Shown here in pieces: positions 1 through 9,739 of a DNA stretch of 64,000 bases. Under the pieces are notes generated by a model. The model did not search any database. It had not been told where the DNA came from and saw only the letters and a list, made by a program, of their open reading frames with translations. The translations under genes were made by a program, and so were the position numbers. Numbering within the stretch: the stretch's first letter is position 1; every line of letters starts with the position of its first letter. The stretch covers positions 62,001-126,000 of the forward strand of contig NZ_JPFV01000013.1 of NCBI RefSeq assembly GCF_000722685.1, read 5' to 3'. This stretch comes from Streptococcus mitis. GTDB lineage: Bacteria > Bacillota > Bacilli > Lactobacillales > Streptococcaceae.

Positions 1-207
1 AATGATAATCATCAAATCCTTAAATTGCTCGATGAATTTGACTAGGATTGATCGTTTCTCGCCTTCTTCGAGTTCATTGTGGCCAAATTCGGCAAGGCGC
101 TTTTCAGCCTCACTTGATGACAAACCTTGCTCGGTCGCATCCACAGCCTTCAAGACCTCTTCAGGACTCTGAGTATAAAACGCTTGGCGTTTTTGTTCTT
201 TTGACAT
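1..207 (-). CDS. mgtA: MgtA/PacL-type cation P-type ATPase, 5' part only
   Basis: Only the first 69 codons are present; the gene runs off the left edge. The start is the ATG at 207, behind an AGGAGGAG ribosome site. The visible part (beginning MSKEQKRQAFYTQSPEEVL) is the N-terminal cytoplasmic domain of a Ca/Mn-type P2 ATPase, with the typical LSSSEAEKRLAEFGHNEL segment, ending as the first membrane helix begins. The pneumococcal orthologue, as I recall it, is the MgtA manganese/calcium exporter controlled by a Mn riboswitch; the upstream element here supports that. The catalytic DKTGT motif is outside the window, so ion specificity rests on the family and the riboswitch. Confidence 0.88.
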   Translation of the reverse strand, partial: MSKEQKRQAFYTQSPEEVLKAVDATEQGLSSSEAEKRLAEFGHNELEEGEKRSILVKFIEQFKDLMIII

Positions 208-275
208 GTGTCTCCTCCTTGACATTGTGTGCAAAACAGACTCTCTTTTCCTCATCGTATATTTTCACGACAAAC

Positions 276-306
276 AAAAAGAGACCTGTTAATCATAACA
301 AGTCTC
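276..306 (-). terminator. Riboswitch-controlled intrinsic terminator before mgtA
   Basis: On the minus strand GAGACTTGTTA pairs with TAACAGGTCTC (one G-U) around a TGAT loop and is followed by TTTTT. It lies about 70 bp before the mgtA start, where it would stop transcription when the aptamer is unbound. Confidence 0.85.
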
Positions 307-398
307 GCTGTTTAATATAGTGCCGGAAAGCATACTTTTCAGTATAAAATTCGGAATGACGACACTATCGCAGGTTTCTGCCAGCTACTCCCTTGAGT
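276..398 (-). promoter_or_regulatory. yybP-ykoY (Mn2+) riboswitch in the mgtA leader
   Basis: The transcript starting near 398 begins with CTACTCAAGGGAGTAGC (GGGAGTAGC is the conserved core of this class), followed by paired segments containing CTGGCAGAAACCTGCG and TTCCGGCACTAT, then a terminator hairpin at 276-306. This fits the yybP-ykoY manganese aptamer, which in streptococci switches on a Mn exporter by disrupting a terminator when Mn is high. The class was recognised by eye; a covariance search with the Rfam yybP-ykoY model would settle it. Confidence 0.82.
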
Positions 399-404
399 AG
401 TACT

Positions 405-432
405 ATTATACCAAAATTTGAACAATTTTCAA
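405..432 (-). promoter_or_regulatory. mgtA promoter
   Basis: -35 TTGAAA (427-432), 16-bp spacer, -10 TATAAT (405-410). The -35 overlaps the TGA stop of the upstream glycosyltransferase gene (429-431), so the inserted genes abut the mgtA control region without a spacer. Confidence 0.8.
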
Positions 433-1415
433 GAATTAATATCCGATGAAACACTATCTGTATCAAAAGTACGATCGCTGATAATATATCTAGGACGACG
501 TTTCGTTTCTAAATAAATCTTTCCAACATACTCACCAATTACCCCCAAACTAATCAATTGAACTCCACCAAGTAGGCTAACTATTGCATAGGTGCTTGCC
601 CATCCAGCCACGACTGTACCCGCAAACTTACTCCATAAAACCCAAATAATCAATAGAAAACTAAAGAGTGACGTCAAAACACCCAGGCTTGTAATCAAAC
701 GAATCGGTTTGATTGATAAACTGGTAATACCATCCATAGCTAAACCAAGCATTTTAGATAGTGGATAATGGCTCTCACCAGCAATTCGTTCATGGCGCTT
801 ATATGAAACATAAGAATATTTAAAACCAACTAAAGGCATTAAACCACGAAGAAAAAGATTAACTTCTTGGAACTTCTCTAACTCCTGCAAAAATCTTTTT
901 GATACCAATCTATAGTCGGCATGATTGAAAACAACTTCTGCTCCAAATAAGCGTAGCACTTTATAAAAACCTTCGGCTGTAATTCGTTTAAAAGCAGAAT
1001 CCGTATCACGATTATCACGTACACCGTATACAATTTCAGAACCACTTTTATATTCTTCAATCATTTTGTCCATACAATTGATATCATCTTGACCATCAGC
1101 ATCAATGGTAATAACAATATCAGCAAACTGAATAGCCTCATACATACCTGCAAGGACACTACTTTGATGACCACGGTTTCGACTTTGAGAAACACCTATA
1201 ACATATGGATTCGATGAAGCATATTCTTGGATAAGTTCCCAAGTTTTATCTTTACTGCCATCATTTACGTACATAATTTTACTATGGGAATGAATTTCTG
1301 CTTTCTTTACTAATTGTTCAATTTTTTCAACAAACATTGGATTAGTATGTGGTAAGACTTGTTCTTCGTTATAACATGGAATAACTATATATAAAATTGG
1401 ATTTTTTCTACTCAT
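429..1415 (-). CDS. GtrB-like polyprenyl-phosphate glycosyltransferase, family 2
   Basis: A 328-aa GT-A glycosyltransferase of the DPM1/GtrB/ArnC type. The N-terminal catalytic domain opens with YIVIPCYNEEQVLP and carries the metal-binding region ITIDADGQDD near residues 103-112. Two hydrophobic helices follow (about 240-262 and 275-300), and the family signature LGVIGEYVGKIYLETKRRPRY ends the conserved part. Such enzymes move a sugar from a nucleotide donor onto a lipid carrier at the cytoplasmic face; a polytopic transferase then uses it. The partner is the upstream gene at 1417-2845, one base away. No GtrA-type flippase is visible. The sugar and acceptor are unknown. It lies between mgtA and mntE, adjacent in pneumococcal genomes as I remember them, so it is probably acquired. 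Confidence 0.85.
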   Translation of the reverse strand: MSRKNPILYIVIPCYNEEQVLPHTNPMFVEKIEQLVKKAEIHSHSKIMYVNDGSKDKTWELIQEYASSNPYVIGVSQSRNRGHQSSVLAGMYEAIQFADIVITIDADGQDDINCMDKMIEEYKSGSEIVYGVRDNRDTDSAFKRITAEGFYKVLRLFGAEVVFNHADYRLVSKRFLQELEKFQEVNLFLRGLMPLVGFKYSYVSYKRHERIAGESHYPLSKMLGLAMDGITSLSIKPIRLITSLGVLTSLFSFLLIIWVLWSKFAGTVVAGWASTYAIVSLLGGVQLISLGVIGEYVGKIYLETKRRPRYIISDRTFDTDSVSSDINS

Positions 1416-1416
1416 G

Positions 1417-2845
1417 TTAACTTCCTATTTTCCTGTATATCATCGATGTTTCAACTTGTTTCTCTAATTTATAATTATCATGTATATATTGTTTTACAAA
1501 AGAATCAGTTCTCTTACCATAATCCCATTCAGTATCAAAAACAATATATTTTGGTGGATTTTCAATAATTGATTTTTTAAAATCTTCAATTAAAATTTGA
1601 TCATTTGTTACAGCTGGTATAAAGAAATATTTTGTACTAGAAAGACGATCACTATATAGATATATAGTCCCATTTTGACGATGGGTATAAATCCTATCAT
1701 TAAATTCAGTATTAGATTTTATATAATTCGCAACAGTTTGTTGCAAATATGACGAATTTCTATCTCTAGTTCGAATACTTTCTTTAACAGCATTAATATT
1801 AGATAAATATACAACACTTAAACCTAAAGATAGGAACAAAACCTTACTTATTGTAACATTTTTCATTAAATTAAATATACTTGCAAGATATGGAATCAAC
1901 AAAGGAATCACCACAAGTATATAATGTCCATAACTACGTTTTGAAACAAGGGCTAGCATTAAACACAATAAAAACACAATATGATATAAAATTGACTTGC
2001 TTTTATATTTTTCCCATGATAGTAACGAAGATATAAAGATAATTACATTTAAAGTTAATAAATTTGATTCAGAGATATACCATTTCAGTATTTCTTTTAT
2101 GCTACCACTATTAGATTCTGTTGTATATATAAAATTAATACCTATGGATTGGTACAACATTTCAAAAAATATTCCTTTTGAAAGTAGATATACAAACAAA
2201 GGAAGAATAAATACAAATACTCCAATTAAAAATCTAACGACTAGACGGAATAAGTCACCATAATTTTTCATCAAAATATAATGAATAATTATATATAGAG
2301 AAAAAATTAACCATATGCCAATCATATTCGCTTTTGTAAATAGTACAACAGAAAAAAATAAACCAGATAGTACTATCTCATAATTCTTTAAATCTTTTAT
2401 TATAAAAAACTTTAAAAAATGTAGAGAGAATAAGTAATTAGAGGAAGAATAAATCCCTCCAAACTCCAACCACCATCAAAAAAATGTTCATAAACAAAAA
2501 AGATTATTAATAAAACAAATATAGATTGTTTATTGCCTGTAAATAGTCTTGAGATTTGGAAACTGATAGCAAAGAAAAATAAAGTACACACTAGATATAA
2601 AATCTTTATTCCAAAGGCACCTGAAATAAAATATCCTAAATAATTTATTAGAAAAACCACTGGTCCTTTATGATCAAATAAATTAGCGTACATAAGTTCG
2701 CCACGATTCATAGCATAACCAAAATATTCAAAAATACTTGCATCTGAAAATGGGATTCCTTTTTTTACACTAGTAACCATAGTTAACCACACTAATGTAG
2801 TGAAAAATAAGGATATAATTCCTGTTAATAAATAATTTTTTTCAT
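1417..2845 (-). pseudogene. Polytopic membrane glycosyltransferase (GtrC/PMT-like), frame broken at two A/T runs
   Basis: Frames open from 2792 to 2412 and from 2469 to 1417 belong to one gene. A GGGAGG site precedes ATG at 2845; reading starts MKK and hits a stop unless one A is added to the A7 run (2836-2842), which yields a natural membrane N-terminus (MKKNYLLTGIISLFF). The second break is a T6 run (2414-2419 on the plus strand); one more T joins SLYIF to LKFFIIKDLKNYEIV. With both bases added the product is exactly 476 codons: multiple membrane helices, an early extracytoplasmic DHKGP motif as in dolichyl-phosphate-sugar transferases, and a soluble C-terminal tail. Probably the second-step partner of the GtrB-like gene. 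Either a decayed gene or base-calling error; I cannot tell which. Confidence 0.75.
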
Positions 2846-2886
2846 TTACCTCCCTAATATATCTCTATCAGTCTATCATATTTCCT

Positions 2887-2910
2887 AAAAAAAAAAGCAT
2901 TTTCTGCTTT
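2887..2910 (-). terminator. Terminator-like hairpin reading on the minus strand
   Basis: On the minus strand AAAGCA and TGCTTT flank a GAAAA loop and are followed by a run of ten T. No minus-strand gene lies between it and the divergent mntE promoter, so what it would terminate is unclear; it may end antisense transcription out of mntE. Confidence 0.5.
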
Positions 2911-2937
2911 GTATTTTCTTAGTTTTATCCGTCTTAT

Positions 2938-2966
2938 TTGAATTTCCCCTTAAAAACCAGTATAAT
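2938..2966 (+). promoter_or_regulatory. mntE promoter
   Basis: -35 TTGAAT (2938-2943), 17-bp spacer, -10 TATAAT (2961-2966), about 30 bp ahead of the start codon. Confidence 0.8.
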
Positions 2967-2999
2967 GGTAGAATGCTATGTGACTAGAAAGGAAGTTGA

Positions 3000-4184
3000 A
3001 TGAAGCAATCTATTTCAAATCTCAAGTTAGCTGAGCGTGGTGCTATTATCAGTATTTCGACCTATTTGGTCTTGTCTGCTGCAAAATTAGCAACTGGTCA
3101 CCTCCTTCATTCATCCAGTTTGGTGGCTGATGGTTTTAACAACGTCTCGGACATCATTGGAAATGTTGCCCTCTTGATAGGGATACGGATGGCGCGCCAG
3201 CCTGCAGACCGTGACCACCGTTTTGGCCACTGGAAGATTGAGGATTTGGCAAGCTTAATCACTTCCATCATCATGTTTTATGTCGGTTTCGATGTACTTC
3301 GGGATACCATTCAAAAAATTCTCAGTCATGAAGAAACGGTCATTGACCCTCTGGGTTCAACTCTAGGAATTATGTCTGCAGCAATCATGTTTGTGGTCTA
3401 TCTCTACAATACTCGTCTCAGTAAGAAATCCAACTCCAAGGCACTGAAGGCTGCCGCCAAGGACAATCTTTCTGATGCTGTCACCTCACTTGGTACTACC
3501 ATTGCCATCCTAGCCAGCAGTTTCAATTATCCTATTGTGGATAAACTGGTTGCTATCATCATCACTTTCTTTATCTTGAAGACTGCCTATGATATCTTCA
3601 TCGAGTCTTCCTTTAGTCTTTCAGATGGATTTGATGACCGTCTACTGGAAGATTACCAAAAAGCCATTATGGAAATTCCCAAAATCAGCAAGGTCAAGTC
3701 CCAAAGAGGGCGCACCTACGGTAGCAACATTTACCTTGATATTACACTAGAAATGAATCCTGACTTGTCTGTTTTTGAAAGCCATGAAATTGCGGATCAG
3801 GTCGAGTCTATGCTGGAGGAACGTTTTGGAGTCTTTGATACCGATGTCCATATCGAGCCAGCACCTATCCCTGAAGATGAAGTTTTAGACAATGTCTATA
3901 AAAAATTGCTTATGCGTGAACAGTTGATTGACCAAGGAAATCAACTGGAAGAACTCTTGGCTGACGATTTTGTTTATATTCGCCAAAATGGAAAACAGAT
4001 GGATAAAGAGGCCTATAAAGCCGAAAAAGACTTGAATTCAGCTATCAAGGACATCCAAATCACTTCCATCAGTCAAAAGACCAAACTCATCAGCTATGAG
4101 TTAGATGGTATCATCCACACCAGTATCTGGCGTCGCCACGAAACTTGGCAAAATATCTTCCACCAGGAAACCAAAAAAGAATAG
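3000..4184 (+). CDS. mntE: MntE manganese efflux protein (cation diffusion facilitator)
   Basis: A 394-aa CDF-family exporter starting at ATG 3000 after AAAGGAAG. The first ~210 residues hold six membrane segments with the paired metal-site motifs ADGFNNVSD (helix 2) and KDNLSDAVTS (helix 5). Residues ~210-290 are the cytoplasmic ferredoxin-like CDF domain (ending DTDVHIEPAP). The remaining ~100 residues look like an extra NTF2-like domain (LADDFVYIRQNGKQMD ... IWRRHETWQ), absent from short CDF proteins. In pneumococcus this orthologue exports Mn2+ and protects against Mn overload. Together with riboswitch-controlled mgtA it makes a manganese-export locus. It is transcribed alone, divergent from the glycosyltransferase pair. 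Confidence 0.92.
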   Translation: MKQSISNLKLAERGAIISISTYLVLSAAKLATGHLLHSSSLVADGFNNVSDIIGNVALLIGIRMARQPADRDHRFGHWKIEDLASLITSIIMFYVGFDVLRDTIQKILSHEETVIDPLGSTLGIMSAAIMFVVYLYNTRLSKKSNSKALKAAAKDNLSDAVTSLGTTIAILASSFNYPIVDKLVAIIITFFILKTAYDIFIESSFSLSDGFDDRLLEDYQKAIMEIPKISKVKSQRGRTYGSNIYLDITLEMNPDLSVFESHEIADQVESMLEERFGVFDTDVHIEPAPIPEDEVLDNVYKKLLMREQLIDQGNQLEELLADDFVYIRQNGKQMDKEAYKAEKDLNSAIKDIQITSISQKTKLISYELDGIIHTSIWRRHETWQNIFHQETKKE

Positions 4185-4185
4185 A

Positions 4186-4214
4186 GAAATCCTGTCCATG
4201 AGACGGGATTTTTC
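4186..4214. terminator. Bidirectional terminator between mntE and the ABC-F gene
   Basis: AAATCCTGTC and GACGGGATTT pair (one G-T) around CATGA, with T-rich tails on both strands. It serves the convergent mntE and ABC-F genes. Confidence 0.8.
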
Positions 4215-4221
4215 TATTCTT

Positions 4222-6093
4222 CTAGCTATCAAAGTCACTTAGATACTCATAGCGTTCGTATTTTTCAAGGAGTGCTTCGTTTTTCTCATCTAGCTCTTTC
4301 TGAAGAGTAGCCAGTTTGCCAAAGTCAGAGCCGTTGGCCTGCATCTCCTCTTCAATAGCAGCGATACAGTTTTCCAAGGATTCAATATCGCCTTCAATGC
4401 TTGCCCACTCCTGCTTTTCTTGGTAGGTCATGCGTTTCTTAACTTCTCGAACCTTGACGACTTTTTCCTTTTCGGCTTTTTGCACTTGATTGGCCATCTC
4501 TGTTTCAAAGACTTTTTCATCAAGGTAATCAGTGTAATGACCAAAGAAAGGACGAATCTTACCATCCTCAAAAGCGAGAATCTTGGTCGCCACCTTATCC
4601 AAGAAATAGCGGTCGTGACTAACAGTCAAAACTGGACCAGCAAAGCCTTGCAAGAAATTCTCCAAAACTGTCAAGGTTGCAATATCCAAGTCATTGGTCG
4701 GCTCGTCCAAGAGAAGAACATTTGGTTTTTCCAAGAGCAGTTTGAGGAGATAAAGACGTTTTTTCTCTCCCCCAGACAATTTCTCAATCAAGGTTCCATG
4801 CGTCGAACGTGGGAAAAGGAACTGCTCCAGCAACTCTGCAATCGAAGTCGTAGAACCACCGCTGGTCTTGACCTCTTCTGCCACTTCCTGCAAGTAATTG
4901 ATAACTCGCTTACTTTCATCCAAGCCCTCAATTTGCTGAGAGAAATAGGCAATGCGAACAGTTTCTCCTATCACAACTTGTCCTGCTGTCGGCTCAAGAC
5001 TTCCTGCAATCAAGTTAAGGAGAGTTGATTTTCCAACACCGTTGTCCCCAACAATTCCAATACGATCTTTAGCCTGCACCAAGAGATTAAAATCTTGCAA
5101 AATAGGCTTGTTTTCATAGGCAAAGGAAACATCCTGAAACTCGATGACTTTCTTCCCAATACGACTGGTTTCAAAGTTCATGGTCAAGTCTGTCTCAGCA
5201 ACGCCGCCTGAAACTTCCTTTTTCAGGTCGTGGAAACGATTGATACGAGCCTGCTGCTTGGTCGCACGCGCCTGCGGTTGTCTGCGCATCCAGACCAATT
5301 CCTGCTTATAAAGTTGTTCTTTTTTATGAAGTAGAGCCGCGTCGCGCTCATCCTGTTCCGCCTTTAGGCGAACATAGTCCTGATAATTCCCTTGATACTC
5401 AGTCAATCCTGCTCGGTCCAACTCGAAAATCCGTGTTGACAAAGCATCTAGGAAGTAACGATCGTGGGTGATAAAAAGGACGGTCTTCTTAGAATTTTTC
5501 AAAAAGAGGGTCAGCCACTCAATAGTCGCTATATCTAAGTGGTTAGTTGGCTCATCCAGAAGCAATAGGTCGTGGTTACCAAGAAGAACTTGCGCCAACT
5601 GGACCCGTCTTCTTAGACCACCTGACAATTCCCCAACAGGAGTAGATAAGTCCTGAATACCCAACTTGCTGAGAACGGTCTTGACCTGACTCTCGATTTC
5701 CCAAGCTTGGAGAGAGTCCATTTCTGCCATGACACGTTCCAAACGCGCCTGCTTGTCCTCACTATAGTTGAGCATGATCAATTCGTACTCACGAATGAGC
5801 TGGATTTCCTTGAGGTCGCTAGATAGAACCGTATCCAAGACCGTCTTGCTATCATCAAAATCAGGATCCTGGGTCAAGTAACCAATCTGGTAGTCATTCT
5901 TAGCCGAAAAGGGACTAACATCCCCATCAAAGCCAGAAACACCAGAAAGAACATCTAAAAGAGTGGTCTTACCAGTCCCATTGACACCAATCAGACCGAT
6001 TCTGTCTAGGTCATGGATGATAAAGGAAATATCCTTAAAAACGGTCTTGTCACCAACGGATTTACTTAGTTTTTCAACGATAAAATCACTCAT
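4222..6093 (-). CDS. ABC-F ATPase, Uup-like
   Basis: A 623-aa protein with two ATP-binding cassettes and no membrane segment: Walker [10 protein letters not shown] near residue 36 and GDNGVGKST near 350, signatures LSGGLRRR and LSGGEKKR, and Walker [12 protein letters not shown] and [11 protein letters not shown]. The charged linker between cassettes ([20 protein letters not shown]) is the ABC-F P-site loop region, and the last ~80 residues form a coiled coil as in Uup. ABC-F proteins act on the ribosome rather than in transport. The start overlaps the cca stop by 4 bp (ATGA), so it is the last gene of a dapB-cca-ABC-F unit. Which ABC-F subfamily it belongs to, and whether it protects against antibiotics, cannot be read from sequence. 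Confidence 0.88.
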   Translation of the reverse strand: MSDFIVEKLSKSVGDKTVFKDISFIIHDLDRIGLIGVNGTGKTTLLDVLSGVSGFDGDVSPFSAKNDYQIGYLTQDPDFDDSKTVLDTVLSSDLKEIQLIREYELIMLNYSEDKQARLERVMAEMDSLQAWEIESQVKTVLSKLGIQDLSTPVGELSGGLRRRVQLAQVLLGNHDLLLLDEPTNHLDIATIEWLTLFLKNSKKTVLFITHDRYFLDALSTRIFELDRAGLTEYQGNYQDYVRLKAEQDERDAALLHKKEQLYKQELVWMRRQPQARATKQQARINRFHDLKKEVSGGVAETDLTMNFETSRIGKKVIEFQDVSFAYENKPILQDFNLLVQAKDRIGIVGDNGVGKSTLLNLIAGSLEPTAGQVVIGETVRIAYFSQQIEGLDESKRVINYLQEVAEEVKTSGGSTTSIAELLEQFLFPRSTHGTLIEKLSGGEKKRLYLLKLLLEKPNVLLLDEPTNDLDIATLTVLENFLQGFAGPVLTVSHDRYFLDKVATKILAFEDGKIRPFFGHYTDYLDEKVFETEMANQVQKAEKEKVVKVREVKKRMTYQEKQEWASIEGDIESLENCIAAIEEEMQANGSDFGKLATLQKELDEKNEALLEKYERYEYLSDFDS

Positions 6094-7289
6094 TTTTTCT
6101 CCCTCAGATAATCATGGATGGCTTGACGGTCATTTTCCAATTCTCCATCGACAATGGCATATTCAATCTCTGTTAAAATCTCTCCCAAGTCTGGGCCCGG
6201 CTGATAGCCATATTCATTAATCAAAATACCACCGTTGATTTGGATTTCTTTCTTGTCATGAATGGTCAAACTCTGATAGGTTTCTGTGATGACTTGTGGG
6301 TTGACTGGTTTCCCTTGGGCCTGACGAAGATTTTCAGCCTGTAAAAGTAAATCCAAGTCAAAGCGATAACAATCGCGCTTGCTCAATTCTCCCTTTTCAC
6401 GCAGAGCCAAAATAGTCAGCAAATCCTGAACTTGCTTGGCAAACTGGCGTGAGGTCTTCCAAGCCTTCAAAAATGGCTGCGCATTTTCAATCTCCAAAGC
6501 CCACAAAAGAGCTGCCCAGGCTTGTTCAGAGGATTCAAAGGTGAAATTAGCCTCCAAATCAAACAGTCTGTTGAGCTTGTCTTGGCTAGATGCCATATCA
6601 GGGAGATAGTCATAAGCTTGACTCTCAATCATGGAAGCCAAACCCCTTCTCCAAAATGGAGCCAGCATGAGTTTATCAAACTCAACGAAGGTACGCTCCA
6701 CAGAAATTTTCTCCAAAAGTGGCGTCAAGGTCTTCATTGCTTTAAACGTTTCTGTCTCAAGTTCAAAGCCAAGACTGGCCTGAAAACGGAAACCACGCAT
6801 AATCCGCAAAGCATCTTCGTTGAAACGCTCACTAGCCACTCCAACTGCTCGTAAGACTTGCTTTTCCAAATCTTCTAGCCCATGGAACAAGTCAACGATT
6901 TCCCCTGTCTCATCCAAGGCAAAGGCGTTGACTGTGAAATCACGGCGTTTGAGGTCTTCTTCTAGCGAGCGCACAAAGGAAACCGCACTGGGTCTGCGAT
7001 AGTCCACATAGACATCCTCTGTCCGAAAGGTAGTTACCTCGTACTCCTCATCCCCATCTAGTACCAAGACGGTTCCATGCTCGATTCCGATATCGGCTGT
7101 TCGCGGAAAAATCTGCTTGGTCTCTTCTGGATAAGAAGAGGTCGCAATATCCACATCATGGATAGGACGATTGAGGAGGGCATCTCGAACAGAACCTCCA
7201 ACAAAATAGGCCTCAAAGCCTGCTTCTTTAATTTTTTCTAATACTGGTAAAGCCTTCTGAAATTCAGAAGGCATTTGCGTTAATCTCAT
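6090..7289 (-). CDS. cca: CCA-adding tRNA nucleotidyltransferase
   Basis: A 399-aa class II nucleotidyltransferase that adds or repairs the 3' CCA of tRNA. The N-terminal palm shows [11 protein letters not shown] and the catalytic DVDIATSS (metal-binding aspartates) within the first 55 residues; RRDFTVNA and the RIMRGFRFQ nucleotide-selection region follow, then the helical body and tail. The length is usual for the Firmicute enzyme. It overlaps dapB upstream and the ABC-F gene downstream by 4 bp each, indicating translational coupling. The pairing with a lysine-pathway gene has no obvious functional meaning. Confidence 0.95.
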   Translation of the reverse strand: MRLTQMPSEFQKALPVLEKIKEAGFEAYFVGGSVRDALLNRPIHDVDIATSSYPEETKQIFPRTADIGIEHGTVLVLDGDEEYEVTTFRTEDVYVDYRRPSAVSFVRSLEEDLKRRDFTVNAFALDETGEIVDLFHGLEDLEKQVLRAVGVASERFNEDALRIMRGFRFQASLGFELETETFKAMKTLTPLLEKISVERTFVEFDKLMLAPFWRRGLASMIESQAYDYLPDMASSQDKLNRLFDLEANFTFESSEQAWAALLWALEIENAQPFLKAWKTSRQFAKQVQDLLTILALREKGELSKRDCYRFDLDLLLQAENLRQAQGKPVNPQVITETYQSLTIHDKKEIQINGGILINEYGYQPGPDLGEILTEIEYAIVDGELENDRQAIHDYLREKK

Positions 7290-8053
7290 AATAAGTGTTC
7301 TAATCCATAGACAAGCTCATGACGCTTGACAACTTCTTTAATTCCCAAATTCACCCCTGTCATGAAGGAGCTGCGATCATAGGAGTCATGACGGAGGGTC
7401 AATCCTTCTCCTTGATTGCCAAAGATGACTTCCTGATGGGCTACTAAGCCTGGCAAACGAACTGAGTGAATACGCATGCCATCAAAGTCAGCACCACGGG
7501 CACCTGCAATCAGTTCTTCCTCATCAGTCGCACCTTGCTGAATAGACTCTCGAACTTCTGCCATCAATTCAGCTGTTTTAATAGCTGTTCCACTCGGGGC
7601 ATCCTTTTTCTTGTCATGATGGAGCTCGATAATCTCCACATTTGGGAAATATTTGGCAGCCTGCGTCGCAAATTGCATGAGCAAGACAGCACCCAAGGCA
7701 AAGTTAGGGGCGATCAAGCCACCCAAATCTTGAGCACGAGAAAATTCTTTTAGCTCTGCAATTTCTTCACTAGTAAAGCCTGTCGTTCCAACTACTGGAG
7801 CAAATCCATTTTCAAGAGCAAAGCGTGTATTTTCGTAGGCAACAGTTGGAGTAGTAAAATCTACCCAGACATCCGCTTCAAAGCCTGCTAAATCAGCCTT
7901 ATCCTTGAAAACAGGAATACCCTGCCATTCTGATTCAGACTCAAAGGGATCCAAAACTGCTACCAAGTCCAAGTCTGGATCAGCCAAGACCATCTGACAA
8001 GCAGCTTGGCCCATCTTTCCCTTAAAACCAGCAATAATTACTCGAATACTCAT
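7286..8053 (-). CDS. dapB: 4-hydroxy-tetrahydrodipicolinate reductase
   Basis: A 255-aa DapB, the NAD(P)H-dependent reductase of the diaminopimelate/lysine branch. It has the Rossmann motif GFKGKMGQ at residues 9-16, the catalytic region [15 protein letters not shown] (the histidine pair and lysine of the active site) and a C-terminal [10 protein letters not shown]. The start is ATG 8053 behind CAGGAG. In mitis-group streptococci the pathway feeds lysine for the peptide stem. Directly upstream lies the triple foldback repeat array, which separates it from degV; it is first in the dapB-cca-ABC-F unit. Confidence 0.95.
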   Translation of the reverse strand: MSIRVIIAGFKGKMGQAACQMVLADPDLDLVAVLDPFESESEWQGIPVFKDKADLAGFEADVWVDFTTPTVAYENTRFALENGFAPVVGTTGFTSEEIAELKEFSRAQDLGGLIAPNFALGAVLLMQFATQAAKYFPNVEIIELHHDKKKDAPSGTAIKTAELMAEVRESIQQGATDEEELIAGARGADFDGMRIHSVRLPGLVAHQEVIFGNQGEGLTLRHDSYDRSSFMTGVNLGIKEVVKRHELVYGLEHLL

Positions 8054-8067
8054 CTCTACTCCTGTCT

Positions 8068-8416
8068 AAGATACAAAGGACGTTGGCTGCCCATGAAAAA
8101 TAGGGAATGGCGCTGACTTTCCACGAAAGGCCAGACAGGCATCTTTTTTCATGAGGCAGGTAGTCCGTGTTCAATTGCTAAGATACAAAGCCTGTAGGAA
8201 CACAAAGTGAAAATAGGAGTTTTGATCAAGAAGTGTCTACTCCTTGGAAAATCTATCTTTTTCACAGAGGGTTCCAGGCGTGTTCAATTATCAAGATACA
8301 AAGGACATTAGCTACCCATGAAAAATAGGGAATTGCGCTGACTTTCCACGAAAGGCCAGACAGGCATCTTTTTTCATGAGGCAGATAGTCCGTGTTCAAT
8401 TGCTAAGATACAAGGC
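8068..8416. repeat. Array of three tandem ~110-bp foldback repeats (copies A, B, C) plus a remnant
   Basis: Copies: A 8068-8176, B 8177-8289, C 8290-8401, and a left-edge remnant 8402-8416. Each begins near AAGATACAAAG and ends with GTGTTCAATT. A and C differ at only about six positions; B shares the ends but has a different middle. Each folds on itself: in A, CTGCCCATGAAAAA faces TTTTTTCATGAGGCAG; in B, AAGTGAAAATAG faces CTATCTTTTTCAC. The same family recurs at 59311-59660. Size and structure suggest a pneumococcal small dispersed repeat, possibly the SPRITE type, but I cannot confirm the name. The stretch between dapB and degV holds no gene. Confidence 0.85.
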
Positions 8417-8441
8417 ATCTTAACTAGCCTAGAAGCGCCAA

Positions 8442-9290
8442 CTAAATCACTGGAATATAACCCAGAGCAATGCTTCCTGATCCTAGGTGTGTCCCAATGA
8501 CACTACCAAATGTAGCTAGTGAAATATCCGTACCCACTCCAGATTCAAGCAAGTGTTGACGCAACTCTTCAGCCTTTTCAGGAGCATTTCCGTGAATGAC
8601 AATGACCCGATATTGGCCTGAAGCCGTTGTTTCCTTGATAATTTCAATTAAGCGTTTGGTTGCTTTCTTTTCAGTACGAACTTTTTCGTAAACTTCAATC
8701 ACACCTTGGTCATTGAAATAGAGGATTGGCTTAATGCTAAGCAGATTACCCAAAATCGCAGCCCCATTTGAAAGACGTCCACCTTTCACCAAATGATCCA
8801 AATCATCTACCATGATAAAGGCTGACGTACGGCTGATTTGAATGGCTAGCTTATCCTGAATGCTGGCAAAATCATCGCCCTGGTCACGCCAATTAAAGAC
8901 GCTTTCAACCATGATACCTAGAGGAGCACTTGTAATCAAAGTGTCTGGAAAAGCAATGGTTAAGCCCTCGTATTCATCTATCATATACTGGATATTTTGG
9001 TAAAAACCTGAAATTCCAGAAGATAGGAAAAGCCCCAAAGCATGGGTATAACCTTGTTCTTTGAGCGAAGTTAAGATTTCATCTAACTTGGCAATACTTG
9101 GTTGACTAGTCTTAGGCAATTCAGAAGCCTGAGCCATTTTTTGGTAAAATTCCTCAGCAGTCAGATTGATGCCTTCGACATACTCCTCACCATCAATATT
9201 GACAGGAATATCCAAGACAAATAAATCTTCTCTTTGCAAGGTCTCTGCACTGAGATAGGCAGAAGAATCTGTGATAACAGCTAGTTTCAT
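8442..9290 (-). CDS. DegV family fatty-acid-binding protein
   Basis: A 282-aa DegV/FakB-like protein: N-terminal [16 protein letters not shown], central KTSQPS and [10 protein letters not shown] (head-group and acyl-binding loops of the fold), and a C-terminal [15 protein letters not shown]. FakB-type members present fatty acids to FakA kinase for acyl phosphate synthesis; other DegV paralogues are uncharacterised, and which this one is cannot be said. It starts one base after the DUF1149 stop, so they are cotranscribed. Downstream is the foldback repeat array. Confidence 0.85.
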   Translation of the reverse strand: MKLAVITDSSAYLSAETLQREDLFVLDIPVNIDGEEYVEGINLTAEEFYQKMAQASELPKTSQPSIAKLDEILTSLKEQGYTHALGLFLSSGISGFYQNIQYMIDEYEGLTIAFPDTLITSAPLGIMVESVFNWRDQGDDFASIQDKLAIQISRTSAFIMVDDLDHLVKGGRLSNGAAILGNLLSIKPILYFNDQGVIEVYEKVRTEKKATKRLIEIIKETTASGQYRVIVIHGNAPEKAEELRQHLLESGVGTDISLATFGSVIGTHLGSGSIALGYIPVI

Positions 9291-9291
9291 A

Positions 9292-9666
9292 TTAGAACTC
9301 CAAATTGATTCCTGGTAAGTCTAATGCAATTTCAGTTACTTCGTAAGTCAAACGGTTAAGCATGTTCAAACTTGGGCGAGCCAAAGTTTCCACTTCTTCT
9401 TGGCTCAATTCACTTGGTTCATTGACAATACGGCCATCGATGTGATTTACCTGTGAAATGGTTCCACTGATGACAAACTTATCAAATACAATCATAAAGG
9501 TCAAGATGACAATCAAGGAAGTCACTTGATTTTCTTGATCATGTTGGAGCAATTGGAAGTTCACATCCACCTTAGTTTCAGGAGCTCCATTTTCATTTTC
9601 CCATTCAAAATTACGCGCATCAAAATGATACTGACTAACAAATTCTTGTTCACGTTTAAGATTCAT
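9292..9666 (-). CDS. DUF1149 family protein
   Basis: A 124-aa acidic soluble protein starting [19 protein letters not shown] behind GAGGGAG. It has the pattern of the lactic-acid-bacterial DUF1149 family (related to the SecB-like fold), function unknown. No signal peptide or membrane segment. It sits between glmM and degV and is probably cotranscribed with degV; a TATAAT-like stretch in the 73-bp gap after glmM could be its own promoter. Confidence 0.75.
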   Translation of the reverse strand: MNLKREQEFVSQYHFDARNFEWENENGAPETKVDVNFQLLQHDQENQVTSLIVILTFMIVFDKFVISGTISQVNHIDGRIVNEPSELSQEEVETLARPSLNMLNRLTYEVTEIALDLPGINLEF

Positions 9667-9739
9667 GTCTTTCTCCCTCGGCTACAATATTATAAGCTAT
9701 TGTACCATAATTTTTTATTTTCATCTAGTTTTCTAGGAT

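Noticed and set aside
48..320. Open frame of 90 codons on the plus strand
   Set aside because: It overlaps the real 5' end of mgtA and the riboswitch on the other strand; no ribosome site and no protein-like composition.
8068..8416. CRISPR interpretation of the foldback array
   Set aside because: Units are ~110 bp, palindromic and directly abutting; no short repeat/unique spacer pattern and no cas genes.
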